A stretch of 64,000 bases of DNA from Blastocatellia bacterium UBA7656 (GCA_002483445.1 DLHY01000101.1:33018-97017), one strand, 5' to 3'; shown: positions 27,954 through 37,301, counted from the stretch's first letter. The notes: generated from the letters alone by a model not told the origin. A program made the numbers and translations.

Positions 27954-28394
27954 TCACTCGCCTTTCAAATCCTTCAGCATAACGGTCGCAGACTCAGGGC
28001 AGGCGGCGCGGAATTCAATCGATGATTTGACAGAAGCGGGCGCGTCTTCGCGCGTGATCGCGCGAAATCCGAATCGCGGAAAGAAACCTTCTGCCGTCGA
28101 AGTCAGAAGCACCACGTTTTCAAACCCTTTTGCCCGCGCCTGATCGAGCATTCGCTGAACTATCTCCTGCCCCAACCCTGAGCCGCGCTCCGTCTCGCTG
28201 ACGGCGACTGACCGCAGCAATGCGGTCGAATTGTATGATTCGAGAGCCGCGCATCCGACAAGCCTCTCATCGCGAAAAGCGAGCAGGAAACGGTCTGCGA
28301 TTTCCTCCACGCCGTCGAGTATGAGATCGGCGCTCTTGAGCAATGCGATGATATCAGGCATGTCAGATGATGTTGAGTTTCGATAGAGCGTCAA
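27954..28394 (-). CDS. ArsN2-like GNAT acetyltransferase
   Basis: I prefer the TTG at 28394, which has GGAGG 9 bases upstream and gives 146 residues starting at TLYRNSTSSD. The longer ATG frame (28481) adds 29 poorly conserved residues. The protein is a single GNAT fold with acetyl-CoA motif A SVAVSETERGSGLGQEIV and the end motif TSTAEGFFPRFGFRAI…SIEFRAACPESA, as in ArsN2-type arsenic-associated acetyltransferases. No arsenic operon is visible nearby, so the real substrate is open. It lies between the CadC-like gene and a methyltransferase gene on one strand. Confidence 0.85.
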   Translation of the reverse strand: MTLYRNSTSSDMPDIIALLKSADLILDGVEEIADRFLLAFRDERLVGCAALESYNSTALLRSVAVSETERGSGLGQEIVQRMLDQARAKGFENVVLLTSTAEGFFPRFGFRAITREDAPASVKSSIEFRAACPESATVMLKDLKGE

Positions 28395-28501
28395 AACGAT
28401 TTGCCTCCGCCTGAAATGGTAAGGGCTGTAGGTTCGGAGAGCAAACGCAATGTTTTCATTCTTGTGATGAGTCGCGCTCATTGATGCGCGGCGGGCAGCC
28501 T

Positions 28502-30352
28502 TTACCGCGCAAATCCCATCCGACGGAGCAATCGCTCAAAGCGCGGATCGGCGCGCAAAGAGTCGACTGCCGGATCAAACCTGATCGAGACGAGCATCGG
28601 GTCGCGCTCTTCAAACGCTTTCTCTACCCATTCGAATGCCCGGTCGCGCTCATCAACCGCCGCGTAAAGCAAGGCAAGGTTGTAAGACGACCGGCGGGTT
28701 TTCTCCATCCCTTCGAGCCTTCGTTCGAGCCTCTGGCGGTAAATAGCTTTCACCGCCTGCTGCGGATCGCTCGATTGAATAACGGCGCTCGCGTTTCCTG
28801 TCTCTCTCAGCAAAACTTCGAGGGCTTCACGGTGCTGGCCTTTGAGTGTGTATGCGCGCTCAAGGCAGGCGAGGGCCGAGCCGAATCGCGGCTCGATTTC
28901 AAGCGTGCGTTTGATCTGCTCTATCGCTTCATCGTAACGACGCGCCATCAGATAAACCCATCCGACATCGGAGTTGGCAAGCGGCGACAACGGGTCGAGC
29001 CTCTGAGCGAGTTTCATCTGCTCGATGCCTTCATCCAGTCTTCCCATCGAAACCAGAAACCAACTGTAATCGTGATGAGCGAGGCCGAGGCTCGGATTGA
29101 TTTCGATGGCGCGCAGGAAATGCCGCTCCGCCTCTTCCCACTTCCATTCATATCGAAACGCAATCGTGCCTAGAGATACATGAGCCTCGGCGCTTGCCGG
29201 ATCGAGCGCGATGGCTTGCATTGCCGCTTCCTTAGCTTTCGGATAAGCCTCCGAGGGAAGCATCACGTAAAACATGCCCAGTAGCCTGTAGGAATCGGCC
29301 AGTCCTGCGAAGGCTGCAGCGTAGCCGGGGTCTTTTTCAATCGCCTGTTTGAAATGCTCTATGCTTTTGGCGACGCTCTCGCGGTCGCCACGGTTCCAGA
29401 GATAGCGGCCTCGAAGATATGCATCGACAGCTTCCGCATTCATCGATGCCTCAGAGTTTTTATCTTTGAGCAATTCGATTGCAAGCGCGCGCGCTATTTT
29501 GTCGGCGACATCGCTCTGCACCGAAAGCGTGTCGCTCGCCGAGCGATCATAAATCTCAGACCAGAGGTGAGTTTGATCGCCCGCATGAATCAACTGAGCG
29601 GTGATGCGGACTCGTTCTTCCTCGCGGCGCACGCTTCCTTCAAGCACGAAGTCGACGCCAAGCTCGCGGCCTATGCGGGCAATATCTTTTTTCGTTCCCT
29701 TGTAAGTCATCACCGAAGTGCGCGCTATGACTCCCAATCGCTCAGGCCGAAGGCGACCGAGCCGCGCTATCATCTCTTCAGTCATCCCGTCCGAGAAATA
29801 ATTCTGATCTGCGTCGCTGAGATTTTCGAAAGGCAGAATTGCTATCATCACTTTCGATTTCGGAATGGTTCGGTTGAAATTCCGCCACAAGAAATACACG
29901 GCGCCGATGAGCGCGACTGCGATGGCTATAAAAACAAACCAGCGCGCGGATGATTTGCCGCGACTCGTCGCTGGCTCGATTTCAGAAGCGGGCGGTGGTT
30001 CAACTGAGCCGCTCACGTTTTCGACCACGGCTATGAAGCGATAGCCCCGGCGTGGAAGAGTCTCGATGAAACGGGGCGACTGCGCGTCGTCGCCGAGGGC
30101 CGAGCGAATCTGCTTGATGCAGAAATTCAGGCCGTGTTCGAAATCGACGAACGTCTCGCCTTCCCATACAGCCTGTTGAAGTTCCTCGCGAGAGACCATC
30201 TGACCGGCGTGAGAGGCGAGAAAGGCAAGCGCCTTGAACGGCTGCGGCTGCAATCGAATGACCTCCCCGTTCCTGCGTAACTCGCCGCTCTTGAGCGCAA
30301 GCTCGAACTCGCGGAATCGAATGACTTCTTCTTCGGAAACTCGTGGTTGCAT
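28502..30352 (-). CDS. CadC-like winged-helix sensor with TolB-like and TPR domains
   Basis: This 616-residue one-component regulator has an OmpR/CadC winged helix (about residues 8-105; ELALKSGELRRNGEVIRL and RFIETLPRRGYRFIAVV) and one transmembrane helix (about 148-170). A TolB-N/adenylate-cyclase-like periplasmic segment follows (IAILPFENLSDADQNYFSDG). At least six TPR units cover about 310-600 (repeated P…A…LG…). Such proteins bind DNA from the membrane in response to an external cue. It is divergent from the cupin gene at 30581 with a 228-base shared upstream region, so it may control that gene (inference). Confidence 0.92.
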   Translation of the reverse strand: MQPRVSEEEVIRFREFELALKSGELRRNGEVIRLQPQPFKALAFLASHAGQMVSREELQQAVWEGETFVDFEHGLNFCIKQIRSALGDDAQSPRFIETLPRRGYRFIAVVENVSGSVEPPPASEIEPATSRGKSSARWFVFIAIAVALIGAVYFLWRNFNRTIPKSKVMIAILPFENLSDADQNYFSDGMTEEMIARLGRLRPERLGVIARTSVMTYKGTKKDIARIGRELGVDFVLEGSVRREEERVRITAQLIHAGDQTHLWSEIYDRSASDTLSVQSDVADKIARALAIELLKDKNSEASMNAEAVDAYLRGRYLWNRGDRESVAKSIEHFKQAIEKDPGYAAAFAGLADSYRLLGMFYVMLPSEAYPKAKEAAMQAIALDPASAEAHVSLGTIAFRYEWKWEEAERHFLRAIEINPSLGLAHHDYSWFLVSMGRLDEGIEQMKLAQRLDPLSPLANSDVGWVYLMARRYDEAIEQIKRTLEIEPRFGSALACLERAYTLKGQHREALEVLLRETGNASAVIQSSDPQQAVKAIYRQRLERRLEGMEKTRRSSYNLALLYAAVDERDRAFEWVEKAFEERDPMLVSIRFDPAVDSLRADPRFERLLRRMGFAR

Positions 30353-30580
30353 CCTCTGGATTATATAACGACGCGCGCGTTTGAAAGAAACTTCGCGACC
30401 CTGCGGCCTCGCCTGTAACTTCGCGTTTGAATCAATTTATTTCGCTCATCTGAAACTCACCTGAAACTCACCCCGATTTCTGATCCGCTTCATTGGCTTA
30501 GAGGCGAAAGCGTCTTACAGTTTCAGGGCTGACGCGCAGCAGGGGCCAGACCGCGCCGAAGGACAACCAGAGAGGAGACT

Positions 30581-31327
30581 ATGATGTACGAAGACTGGAC
30601 GGAAGAATTGCCCATAGGCGAGACGGCTGAAGTCTCTCCCGGCGTGATCGTGGAGCGCAGATGCTTTTTGACTACAATCGCTCTTGCATTAGGCGCTCTC
30701 GCCATTCCCGCAACAGCCACCGAGAAACTCGCAACGGATGAGCGAATCAGTTATGAAGATTTTTTAAAAGAGGTGATACCCGTAGCGAAAAAACTGGTCG
30801 CCGACACCTCTCTTGCGGGGCAACATCGGTATCTCCTCACTCTGGCCTCTTATGCAGTTCGAATTGCGGACGTAAGCGTGCCGCAGATGCGCGACAGCGG
30901 GCAGGGAGCAGGCCCCGGCACATTCATAGGCTCGAATCCCGGAGGCGATCCTTTCATCGTGATTCACTGGCGGATGGAACCGGGATCGATCATACGCCCT
31001 CACGCGCACACTTATGGGAACGTGTTGACTTTGGGACTCGAAGGCGAGATCAGAGTCGAAAACTTCGAAATGATTGGCGTCCGCGATTTTGACGCGAAGG
31101 GGACTTTCAAAGCGCGAAAGACCCAAAGCCAGATACTCACTCCCGGTCAGGTCAATCTCGTCAATCTTGAGCGCGATTATATTCACGGATTTCAGGCCAG
31201 TATGAGAGGCGGGCGAGGCCTGGACTTCACGACCAGGATAAAAGAAAGGCGACCGACGACGCCTTACCTGAACCTGTCCGGCAAACAGGTGGAGACGGGC
31301 GTCTTTGAAGCAAGCTGGGCAACTTAG
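30581..31327 (+). CDS. Tat-exported cupin protein, first paralog
   Basis: This 248-residue protein has a leader containing twin arginine (VERRCFLTTIALALGALAIPA) and a single cupin barrel. Motif 1 is RPHAHTYGNVLTLGLEGE (about 145-162) and the second metal histidine is in RDYIHGFQA. ATG codons at 30581 and 30584 are both possible; GAGAGGAG lies just ahead. The same architecture recurs in the gene at 31804, whose matching segments are PPHCHPNASVCTFGLEGE and LRDNIHTFQAG. The metal site suggests a dioxygenase-like or binding role. No substrate can be read. The CadC-like sensor is divergent. Confidence 0.8.
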   Translation: MMYEDWTEELPIGETAEVSPGVIVERRCFLTTIALALGALAIPATATEKLATDERISYEDFLKEVIPVAKKLVADTSLAGQHRYLLTLASYAVRIADVSVPQMRDSGQGAGPGTFIGSNPGGDPFIVIHWRMEPGSIIRPHAHTYGNVLTLGLEGEIRVENFEMIGVRDFDAKGTFKARKTQSQILTPGQVNLVNLERDYIHGFQASMRGGRGLDFTTRIKERRPTTPYLNLSGKQVETGVFEASWAT

Positions 31328-31342
31328 AGACGAGCCGTAGAT

Positions 31343-31415
31343 GTGGCGCAATCTGACAGATTGCGCACCCTGAAGATATGAAACCTGAAGCTACGCAAGC
31401 TAACGGCTTGCGCCA
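31343..31415 (+). repeat. Double-hairpin dispersed repeat, copy A
   Basis: Two short hairpins lie in tandem: 31346-31354 with 31358-31366 (9 bp, 3-base loop), and 31394-31400 with 31406-31412 (7 bp, 5-base loop). They are joined by CCCTGAAG…GAA…TGAAG. A second copy at 37285-37358 shares the plan, with paired substitutions in both stems. It lies 20 bases before the gene at 31436. Confidence 0.88.
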
Positions 31416-31435
31416 AGATTTCAAAGGAGACGGTT

Positions 31436-31786
31436 ATGAAAATACTGATCGCAGTGCTTGCGCTGCTCATAACGGGCGGCGACGGTGAAAAGAAAGAAGT
31501 CACGCTCAAAGGCGAAGTAGTCGATATGCACTGCTACATCTCGCGCCACAACGGAGGGCAGGGAGCCGATCATGCCGGTTGCGCAAACTCGTGCATAAGT
31601 CGCGGCGTCACTCCCGGTTTCGTTTCTGAAGACGGAAAGCTCTACGTGCTGCTGAACGAAAAAATGACCGCGGTCAAAGATAAGATCGCAGGACTTGCGG
31701 GCCAGATGGTGAGGATTACGGGGTTCGTCATTGAGCGCGATGGCGTCCGGGCTATAGAGCTTCTGCGAGTCGAGCCTGCGATGTGA
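31436..31786 (+). CDS. Small exported Cys-containing OB-fold-like protein
   Basis: This 116-residue protein has a short N-terminal hydrophobic leader (MKILIAVLALLI). The mature part opens VTLKGEVVDMHCY and continues with a GADHAGCANSCISRG segment (two Cys three residues apart, plus His), then DGKLYVLLNEK and VRITGFV. The strand pattern suggests a small OB or tRNA_anti-like barrel. The His/Cys cluster could bind metal or haem (inference). AAGGAG precedes the ATG well. It sits between the two paralogous cupin genes and probably acts with them in the periplasm. I recognise it only as a conserved hypothetical type. Confidence 0.78.
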   Translation: MKILIAVLALLITGGDGEKKEVTLKGEVVDMHCYISRHNGGQGADHAGCANSCISRGVTPGFVSEDGKLYVLLNEKMTAVKDKIAGLAGQMVRITGFVIERDGVRAIELLRVEPAM

Positions 31787-31803
31787 GGAGGGAGAAAACT
31801 TTT

Positions 31804-32580
31804 ATGAAAGATCAAACGAAATTGAAGGAAGAAGTCGCGCCCGGATTTTTTGAAACTCGCCGCCGCCTGCTCTGGCTTCCCGCCTGTTTCGCAGCAGGCT
31901 CGATACTTGGGCGCGCGGAAAGAATCTTTGCAAACCCGGTTGATGATGAGGAATTGATGACGCCGATCCTGACGGGCGATTTAGACTGGGAGAGTTTTCT
32001 CAAAGAGTGCCTTCCCACAGCCGAAGAGCTTCACAAGAATTCAACGGCGCAGGGGCAGAATGCTTATCTTCACTGGCTGGCCTCGATGATCGAGCGCGTG
32101 CGCCCGACAGAAATTCCGAGAGCGAAACTCGGTCGCTTCGGCAAGTTGGAACCTGCGGTGCATTTCGGCGTGAAGTATCGCGGAAAGCCTTTCTTCATAG
32201 TCGAGTGGTGGCTCGAACCAAACGCCGTTCTGCCTCCTCATTGTCACCCGAACGCCAGCGTATGCACTTTCGGCCTGGAAGGCGAAGCGCGCATTCGCAA
32301 TTTTGAGATCGTCGGCAAAGCGCCTGACTTCCAGTCGCGCGAGACTTTCCTCGTGCGAGAGACTCACAATGAAATAATCGCTGCGGGCCGAATCAACACG
32401 CTCTCGGCTCTGCGCGACAACATTCACACTTTTCAGGCGGGGCGGGCGGGCGCGCGAGGCATCGATATCAGCACCTATCACGGCCCTGACATGAGCTTTT
32501 CATTCTTAGACCTCGCCGCGAAGCCCAAAGATCAGGACGCTCGCACATTCGAAGCCGTGTGGAAAGGCAAGTCGGTTTAA
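31804..32580 (+). CDS. Tat-exported cupin protein, second paralog
   Basis: The start at 31804 gives 258 residues and has GAGGAGGGAG 8-9 bases upstream. A GTG at 31783 overlaps the previous stop but would lie on top of that site. The leader contains RRR followed by a hydrophobic run (LLWLPACFAAGSILG), and a cupin barrel follows (HCH motif 1; RDNIHTFQAG). It is clearly related to the protein at 30581 over its whole length, and both end in …F.A.W. Two paralogs around a small Cys protein suggest a small metalloprotein system. The function is unknown. Confidence 0.8.
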   Translation: MKDQTKLKEEVAPGFFETRRRLLWLPACFAAGSILGRAERIFANPVDDEELMTPILTGDLDWESFLKECLPTAEELHKNSTAQGQNAYLHWLASMIERVRPTEIPRAKLGRFGKLEPAVHFGVKYRGKPFFIVEWWLEPNAVLPPHCHPNASVCTFGLEGEARIRNFEIVGKAPDFQSRETFLVRETHNEIIAAGRINTLSALRDNIHTFQAGRAGARGIDISTYHGPDMSFSFLDLAAKPKDQDARTFEAVWKGKSV

Positions 32581-32589
32581 ATAGATGTC

Positions 32590-32643
32590 AGATGTTAGAG
32601 GCTGGATGTTAGTAGAGTTGTTGAGATGCCCTCACTAACATCT
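32590..32643. terminator. Terminator-like inverted repeat between convergent genes
   Basis: AGATGTTAG at 32590-32598 pairs with 32635-32643. A second copy, GATGTTAGT at 32605-32613, can pair with the overlapping 32634-32642. Two left arms compete for one right arm. It separates the cupin gene from the polyphosphate enzyme gene. Confidence 0.6.
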
Positions 32644-32671
32644 TCGCCTCAGAAGTCATACGCGGCCTCAT

Positions 32672-34171
32672 TCAATCTCGCGCGGGGGCGCGCAGGTTTT
32701 GAAGATTCTCTTCGAAACCTGCGCAGATAATTTTCAGCGCCTTGATCCGCGCGAATTTCTTGTCATTGGCTTCGATCAGATGCCAGGGCGCGAACTCTGT
32801 CCAGGTGCGGGCGAGCATCTCGTTTGCCGCCAGTTCGTAGTCGTGCCACTTCTCGCGGTTGCGCAGGTCTTCCGGGGTGATTTTATAGTGCTTGTATGGA
32901 GTCAATTGCCTCGCCTCGAATCGGCGCAGTTGCTCATCCATATCGATATGCACCCAGAACTTCAGCAACAGGATGCCGTGTTCGCGAAGCTGCTGCTCGA
33001 AGTCTACGATCTCTGAATAAGCGCGCTGCCACTCCGATTCGGTTGCAAACCCTTCGACGCGCTCAACGAGTACGCGACCATACCACGTGCGATCAAATAT
33101 GGTCACTCGTCCGGCGCGCGGAATATGTCGCCAGAAGCGCCAGAGGTAATGATGAGCGCGCTCTTCATCCGTCGGCGCGGCGATGGGGATGACCTGGTAA
33201 TCGCGCGCATCCATAGCCGCAGTGGCTCGACGAATGATGCCTCCCTTCCCGGCAGCGTCCCAGCCTTCGAAGAGCAGTATGGCCGAACGACGGCGCTCTT
33301 TGGCTTCTCTTGAGAGCAGGTTGAGGCGACCCTGATATTTTTCCAGAAGCTTTTTGTACTTCGCATCTGTCAGACTCTCAGAAAGATCGAGCGTGTCGAG
33401 GAGGGTGTAAGGGTCTTCCTGAGCGCGCGGCGGAGCGGCAATCGCGATCCGTGTCGCATTATTCTCTGCGAGGCGTTTCGAGATCAGATTCAGAATGTGA
33501 TTGCCGACCGTGATGCTGCGGTATCTCTCGTCCGTGCCTTCGATGATTATCCAGGGCGATGTGCCTGTGCTTGTGGTGCGGAGGGCGCGCTCCGAGACGC
33601 CGCGAAACTTATCGTAGAGCTTGAAGTGCTTCCAGTCTGTTTTAGTCACTCGCCATCGGGTTGACGAATTTTTCACCAGCCCTCGCAGGCGTTTCTGTTG
33701 AGCCTGTTTGCTGAGATGAAACCAGAACTTGATTATCAGCGCGCCGTCATCCGTGAGAGTCTTCTCAAAGGCGTTGATCTGCGCGAGAGCCGAATCGAGG
33801 TCTGCTATTTCCGTCACTCCATAAACGCAATCGATGATGGGTCGTGTGTACCATGAGCCGAAGAAGATGCCTATTCGACCGCGGGGCGGAAGCACGCGCC
33901 AGAATCGCCATGCTTGGGGTCGCTCGCGTTCTTCGTCAGTAGGCGGGCCGAAGGCATGGGTTTGCAGGTAGCGGGCATCCATCCATTCATGCAGAAGGTT
34001 GATGGTTTCGCTCTTGCCTGCGCCGTCGACGCCCCCGATGATGATGATGACGGGGAAAGATGCCTGCTTGAGGTCTTCCTGAACTTCAAGGAGTTGGGTT
34101 CGCAGTAAGGGTTCCTGCGCGTCATACTCCTTTTTGCTCAACGTGCGACCGAGTTCTGCGGTTTCAAACAT
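32672..34171 (-). CDS. pap: Polyphosphate:AMP phosphotransferase (PPK2 class II)
   Basis: This 499-residue protein consists of two tandem PPK2 domains. The first has Walker A GGVDGAGKSETI (about 44-55) and GSWYTRPI in place of a typical Walker B. The second has FEGWDAAGKGGII (about 305-317) and DRTWYGRVLVERVEGF. This is the class II arrangement, which transfers phosphate from polyphosphate to AMP to give ADP. The N-terminal domain is degenerate at the second acidic site, as in known Pap proteins, so the C-terminal domain should be catalytic. It is a cytosolic enzyme. No strong ribosome site is seen before the ATG. It stands alone, convergent with the cupin gene. Confidence 0.92.
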   Translation of the reverse strand: MFETAELGRTLSKKEYDAQEPLLRTQLLEVQEDLKQASFPVIIIIGGVDGAGKSETINLLHEWMDARYLQTHAFGPPTDEERERPQAWRFWRVLPPRGRIGIFFGSWYTRPIIDCVYGVTEIADLDSALAQINAFEKTLTDDGALIIKFWFHLSKQAQQKRLRGLVKNSSTRWRVTKTDWKHFKLYDKFRGVSERALRTTSTGTSPWIIIEGTDERYRSITVGNHILNLISKRLAENNATRIAIAAPPRAQEDPYTLLDTLDLSESLTDAKYKKLLEKYQGRLNLLSREAKERRRSAILLFEGWDAAGKGGIIRRATAAMDARDYQVIPIAAPTDEERAHHYLWRFWRHIPRAGRVTIFDRTWYGRVLVERVEGFATESEWQRAYSEIVDFEQQLREHGILLLKFWVHIDMDEQLRRFEARQLTPYKHYKITPEDLRNREKWHDYELAANEMLARTWTEFAPWHLIEANDKKFARIKALKIICAGFEENLQNLRAPARD

Positions 34172-34407
34172 AGCCTGTGGAATTTACTCTTCATTGATCG
34201 GCATCACAACTGCATACGCGGATATTTATGCGTGCTGAAAGCCGCGAAACTGTACGGCGCTCAGTCAATCGCAGGAACTCTCTTCTGCCAATGCACATAC
34301 TTGACCTCAAGTGAAAATGTTTTTCTGGATTAGCGGATCGAGCCGGAAGCCTATCATGCAATCGCCTGAACCGCATCCAGGGATCAGCTATTCTCGGTTT
34401 AGAAAAA

Positions 34408-35030
34408 TCATTTGAGTTCTATGCCATATAAATAGGCCATCCGGCGATACAAGGCGCTCATCGAGCGAAACAATAGGACTTTGAACAAACTCCGCAGACT
34501 TTCCCATAGCTTGGCTTTTGTCCGCAAGCCCGCGCGAACTTGTCGAAATAGTTGCCAGCATCGCTGCATCATTTGGTCTACACTCAAGGCCAGCATCATC
34601 AGCACTGCCAGGACTGTCGCCAGATTCTGTACTCCGTGTCCGTAGTTGCGCTCAAAATGATACCCCTGATTCTTCAGCGTATTGAACGTCTCGTTCTCAA
34701 TCTTCCAACGCCCGCTCCCCGCTCTCATCACCCGCTCGACCGTCGAAGCTCGCAGTGGCAGGTTTGTGATCCAACTCCACCGCGTCACTTTCCCTTCTTT
34801 GTCTCTCTGCTCATAGATCAGGTAGTTGACTTTTACATCCACCGCGCTCTCGCACAAGCAAAGCTCGGTCGTCCATCTGAAGTAATGCTCCAATCCCTTC
34901 GAGTCGGTCCGTCTCATTTCTTTGACCTGCCCGCTCCTACGGCGTCCTTCAAACTGTTTCTCCAGGCTTTTATGTGAATCTGGCTTGACGTTGAGAACAT
35001 ATTTCCAGCCGTAGCCAGTAATTTTGCGAA
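34408..35030 (-). pseudogene. 5'-truncated DDE transposase
   Basis: About 205 residues of a DDE transposase C-terminal half remain. ITGYGWKYVLNVKPD opens the fragment, and the terminal acidic motif RWKIENETFNTLKNQGY contains the catalytic Glu, followed by HFERNYGHG, common to IS4-like transposases of this type. The first part, with at least the first catalytic Asp, is missing. The apparent first residues (35052-35031) are in fact antisense to an ankyrin-repeat sequence, so the true element edge lies at about 35021-35033. No terminal inverted repeats could be identified. The fragment is not expected to be active. Confidence 0.8.
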
Positions 35031-35033
35031 ATT

Positions 35034-35168
35034 GCGTTGATGCTTGCGGCATGGTCGGGACACAGCGATATAATAAGCCTTCTTATCCGAGCCGGGGCTG
35101 ATGTCAACGCGAAGGGAAGGCCGTTAGGTTGAACAGCCCTTCACTCCGCACTGTTGGGATTTTTCAAA
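35034..35168 (+). pseudogene. Ankyrin-repeat gene remnant
   Basis: Translation of the plus strand from 35034 gives ALMLAAWSGHSDIISLL, then IRAGADVNAKG, a textbook ankyrin repeat. A TGA at 35130-35132 interrupts it and the same frame resumes TALHSALLGFFK. The canonical text at that point is GWTALH, so the stop looks like a TGG-to-TGA nonsense change. The upstream part has been replaced by the transposase fragment and the downstream part ends at the BrkB gene. This is a decayed piece of a longer gene, not an expressed one. Confidence 0.75.
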
Positions 35169-36056
35169 TCACTCGCCCGACGGCGATGAATCAACCGTCG
35201 GCGCGGCTTTGACTGTAGTGTTGAAGAGATGCTGGCGGTGAAGCAGGGCGGTGAACTGCGCGCCGAAGAGCATGATGTTGCTTGAAAAATAAATCCACGA
35301 AAGCACTGCTACTCCCGCGCCTATCGAGCCGTAAAGCACATCGTATTCGAAATATGGAATCAGGAAGGCGAATCCGAATTTCGCCCCTTCCCACATCACC
35401 CCGGCAAGGATGGCTCCGGGCAGCGCCTCTCTCATAGACACTTTCGTATTCGGCAGCCATTTGTAGAGCAGGGTGAAAAGAGAGATCGTCATCGCTGTAC
35501 TCACCGCTATGAAAACCAACTGCCACGCATATCCTGAAAGCGAGGCGAACGTTTCGCCCAGATTCAAAGGTATATTGTCAGCCAGAGCGCGGATCGCTGA
35601 AACGCTTGCGGTGAAAAGCGAGAGCAACATGAGCAGCAGAAAAACAATACTCATCACTGCGAAGTTCACTGCGCGGCCATGCAGAAACGAGCGCGGCGAG
35701 GTTCCCCATATTCGGTTGAGAGCTTTTTCAATGACAGTGAACATCCACGACGCGGCCCATAGCACTACGACGATACAACTGATGATGAGGCCGCTGCTGA
35801 GATTGTAAATCGAATCGAGGTTTCTTCGGACGAAAGTGTGAGAGCCGGGAAGAAATTCAAGCACCTTGCCGATGATATATTTTTCTACCGCTTCAGGCCC
35901 GAGTACGTGATTGCTCCCTACGAGCAGCAGCAGCAGTGACGGAAACAGGGCCAGCATCGAAAAGTAAGAGACGGCTGCCGCGGCAGTCGTCAGGTCGTTG
36001 TCCATAAACGACGTGAAACTTCGTGTGAGTGTTTTCCATCTCGAAGATATGGTCAT
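35169..36056 (-). CDS. YihY/BrkB family membrane protein
   Basis: This 295-residue protein has about six transmembrane helices and the family opening LTTAAAAVSYFSMLALFPSLLLLL (about 22-45). The conserved interior is VVLWAASWMFTVIEKALNRIWG and the C-terminal helix begins VLSWIYFSSNIMLFGAQF. Members were once called ribonuclease BN but are inner-membrane proteins of uncertain, possibly transport-related, function. No strong ribosome site precedes the ATG. The stop abuts the ankyrin remnant. Confidence 0.92.
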   Translation of the reverse strand: MTISSRWKTLTRSFTSFMDNDLTTAAAAVSYFSMLALFPSLLLLLVGSNHVLGPEAVEKYIIGKVLEFLPGSHTFVRRNLDSIYNLSSGLIISCIVVVLWAASWMFTVIEKALNRIWGTSPRSFLHGRAVNFAVMSIVFLLLMLLSLFTASVSAIRALADNIPLNLGETFASLSGYAWQLVFIAVSTAMTISLFTLLYKWLPNTKVSMREALPGAILAGVMWEGAKFGFAFLIPYFEYDVLYGSIGAGVAVLSWIYFSSNIMLFGAQFTALLHRQHLFNTTVKAAPTVDSSPSGE

Positions 36057-36170
36057 AATTTTCGATCAGCGCATTGACAACTTGCGCACGACACATTCTA
36101 AGAGTCGCGCCACTCAAAGGCAAAGGCGCGCTGGCTCTTCACCACCGAGGCAGGTAGAATCTCACGCTCT

Positions 36171-37301
36171 ATGATTGCCTGCGACATCTGTATCATCGGC
36201 GCGGGAGTGATGGGAGCATCGGCGGCCTCGGAGGTTGCGCGATGCGGCGCGACAGTCGTTTTGATCGATCAGGCCGCTTTGCCAAACCCTCTTGCCGCAT
36301 CCGTGGATCATTCGAAAGTTTTTCGATTCTCTTACCCCGACCCTCTCTATGTCCGCATGGCCGTCGATGCGCTTCGACTCTGGCGCGCGCTCGAAGAAGA
36401 AACCGAAACCCGCCTGCTCACCGAAACAGGACTGCTGCTGATAGGCCGCGATCAGCCGTCATTTGAAACCCGTTGCCGCGACGCGCTTCGCTCACTCGAT
36501 CTCGAAGCTGAAATGCTCGACTCGGACGAAACCACGCAAAGATTCCCGCAATTCGACAAAGAAGCTTTCCGCTATAGCATACTCGATCCGAGCGGAGCGA
36601 TTCTTCATGCGGAAAAGTCTCTGCGATCCCTGATCGATGCGGCGCGGCGGCTGGGCGTGGGCGTGATAGAAAACGAACGAGTGACCGAGATCAGAGAGGG
36701 CGAAGTTATCACCCACCGAGGAACCCGCGTAGTGTGCGGGAAAACGATGGTGGCTTCAGGCCCGTGGACGCGACGGCTTCTGCCTGAACTCGCCGACAAA
36801 CTTTTCACCACGCGACAGGAAGTGTTTTATTTCGAGCCTCGGCAATCAGACGATTATCAAATCGGAAAGTTTCCCATATTCATCGAGCTTGGCAGCGGCT
36901 TCTATGGCTTCCCTGTCCATCACCGGGGCGCGATGAAAATCGCCAATCACAACAAAGGCGAACTGATCGATGCTGACGTGATCGATGAGACGATCAGCGA
37001 AAAATCCATAGAGCATTGCCGCGCATTTTTCGCTGAGTTCATTCCCGGACTTGCCAGCGCGCGCCTTCGAGAAACCCGAGTGTGCATATACAACAACACG
37101 GCGGACGACGACTTCATAATCGACTGGCACCCGGATTTGAGAACCGTTTTGATAGCGACCGGGTTTTCAGGCCACGGTTTCAAATTCAGTCCGCTCATCG
37201 GGCGCATAGCCGCGGACATGCTCACAAGCGGAACGACTTCTTACCCGTCAGACCGCTTCTCACTTGCTCGATTCGAGGAGTCTGGTGGCACAATCTGTTA
37301 G
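36171..37301 (+). CDS. Monomeric sarcosine-oxidase-like flavoenzyme
   Basis: This 376-residue FAD-dependent oxidase of the DAO family has an N-terminal dinucleotide motif CIIGAGVMGASAA (about 7-19) with acceptor strand VVLIDQ. It then has the VDHSKVFRFSYPD segment typical of monomeric sarcosine oxidase and N-methyltryptophan oxidase, a substrate-domain IGKFPIFIELG, and a terminal ATGFSGHGFKFSPLIG that binds FAD. It would oxidise an N-methyl or secondary amino acid to give imine and H2O2. The covalent-FAD cysteine of true sarcosine oxidase is not obvious. The stop codon lies inside the double-hairpin repeat. A bicupin gene follows. Confidence 0.88.
   Translation: MIACDICIIGAGVMGASAASEVARCGATVVLIDQAALPNPLAASVDHSKVFRFSYPDPLYVRMAVDALRLWRALEEETETRLLTETGLLLIGRDQPSFETRCRDALRSLDLEAEMLDSDETTQRFPQFDKEAFRYSILDPSGAILHAEKSLRSLIDAARRLGVGVIENERVTEIREGEVITHRGTRVVCGKTMVASGPWTRRLLPELADKLFTTRQEVFYFEPRQSDDYQIGKFPIFIELGSGFYGFPVHHRGAMKIANHNKGELIDADVIDETISEKSIEHCRAFFAEFIPGLASARLRETRVCIYNNTADDDFIIDWHPDLRTVLIATGFSGHGFKFSPLIGRIAADMLTSGTTSYPSDRFSLARFEESGGTIC

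Noticed and set aside
34191..34376. 61-codon frame between the pap gene and the transposase fragment
   Set aside because: No ribosome site, no similarity and Arg-rich composition. Treated as non-coding.
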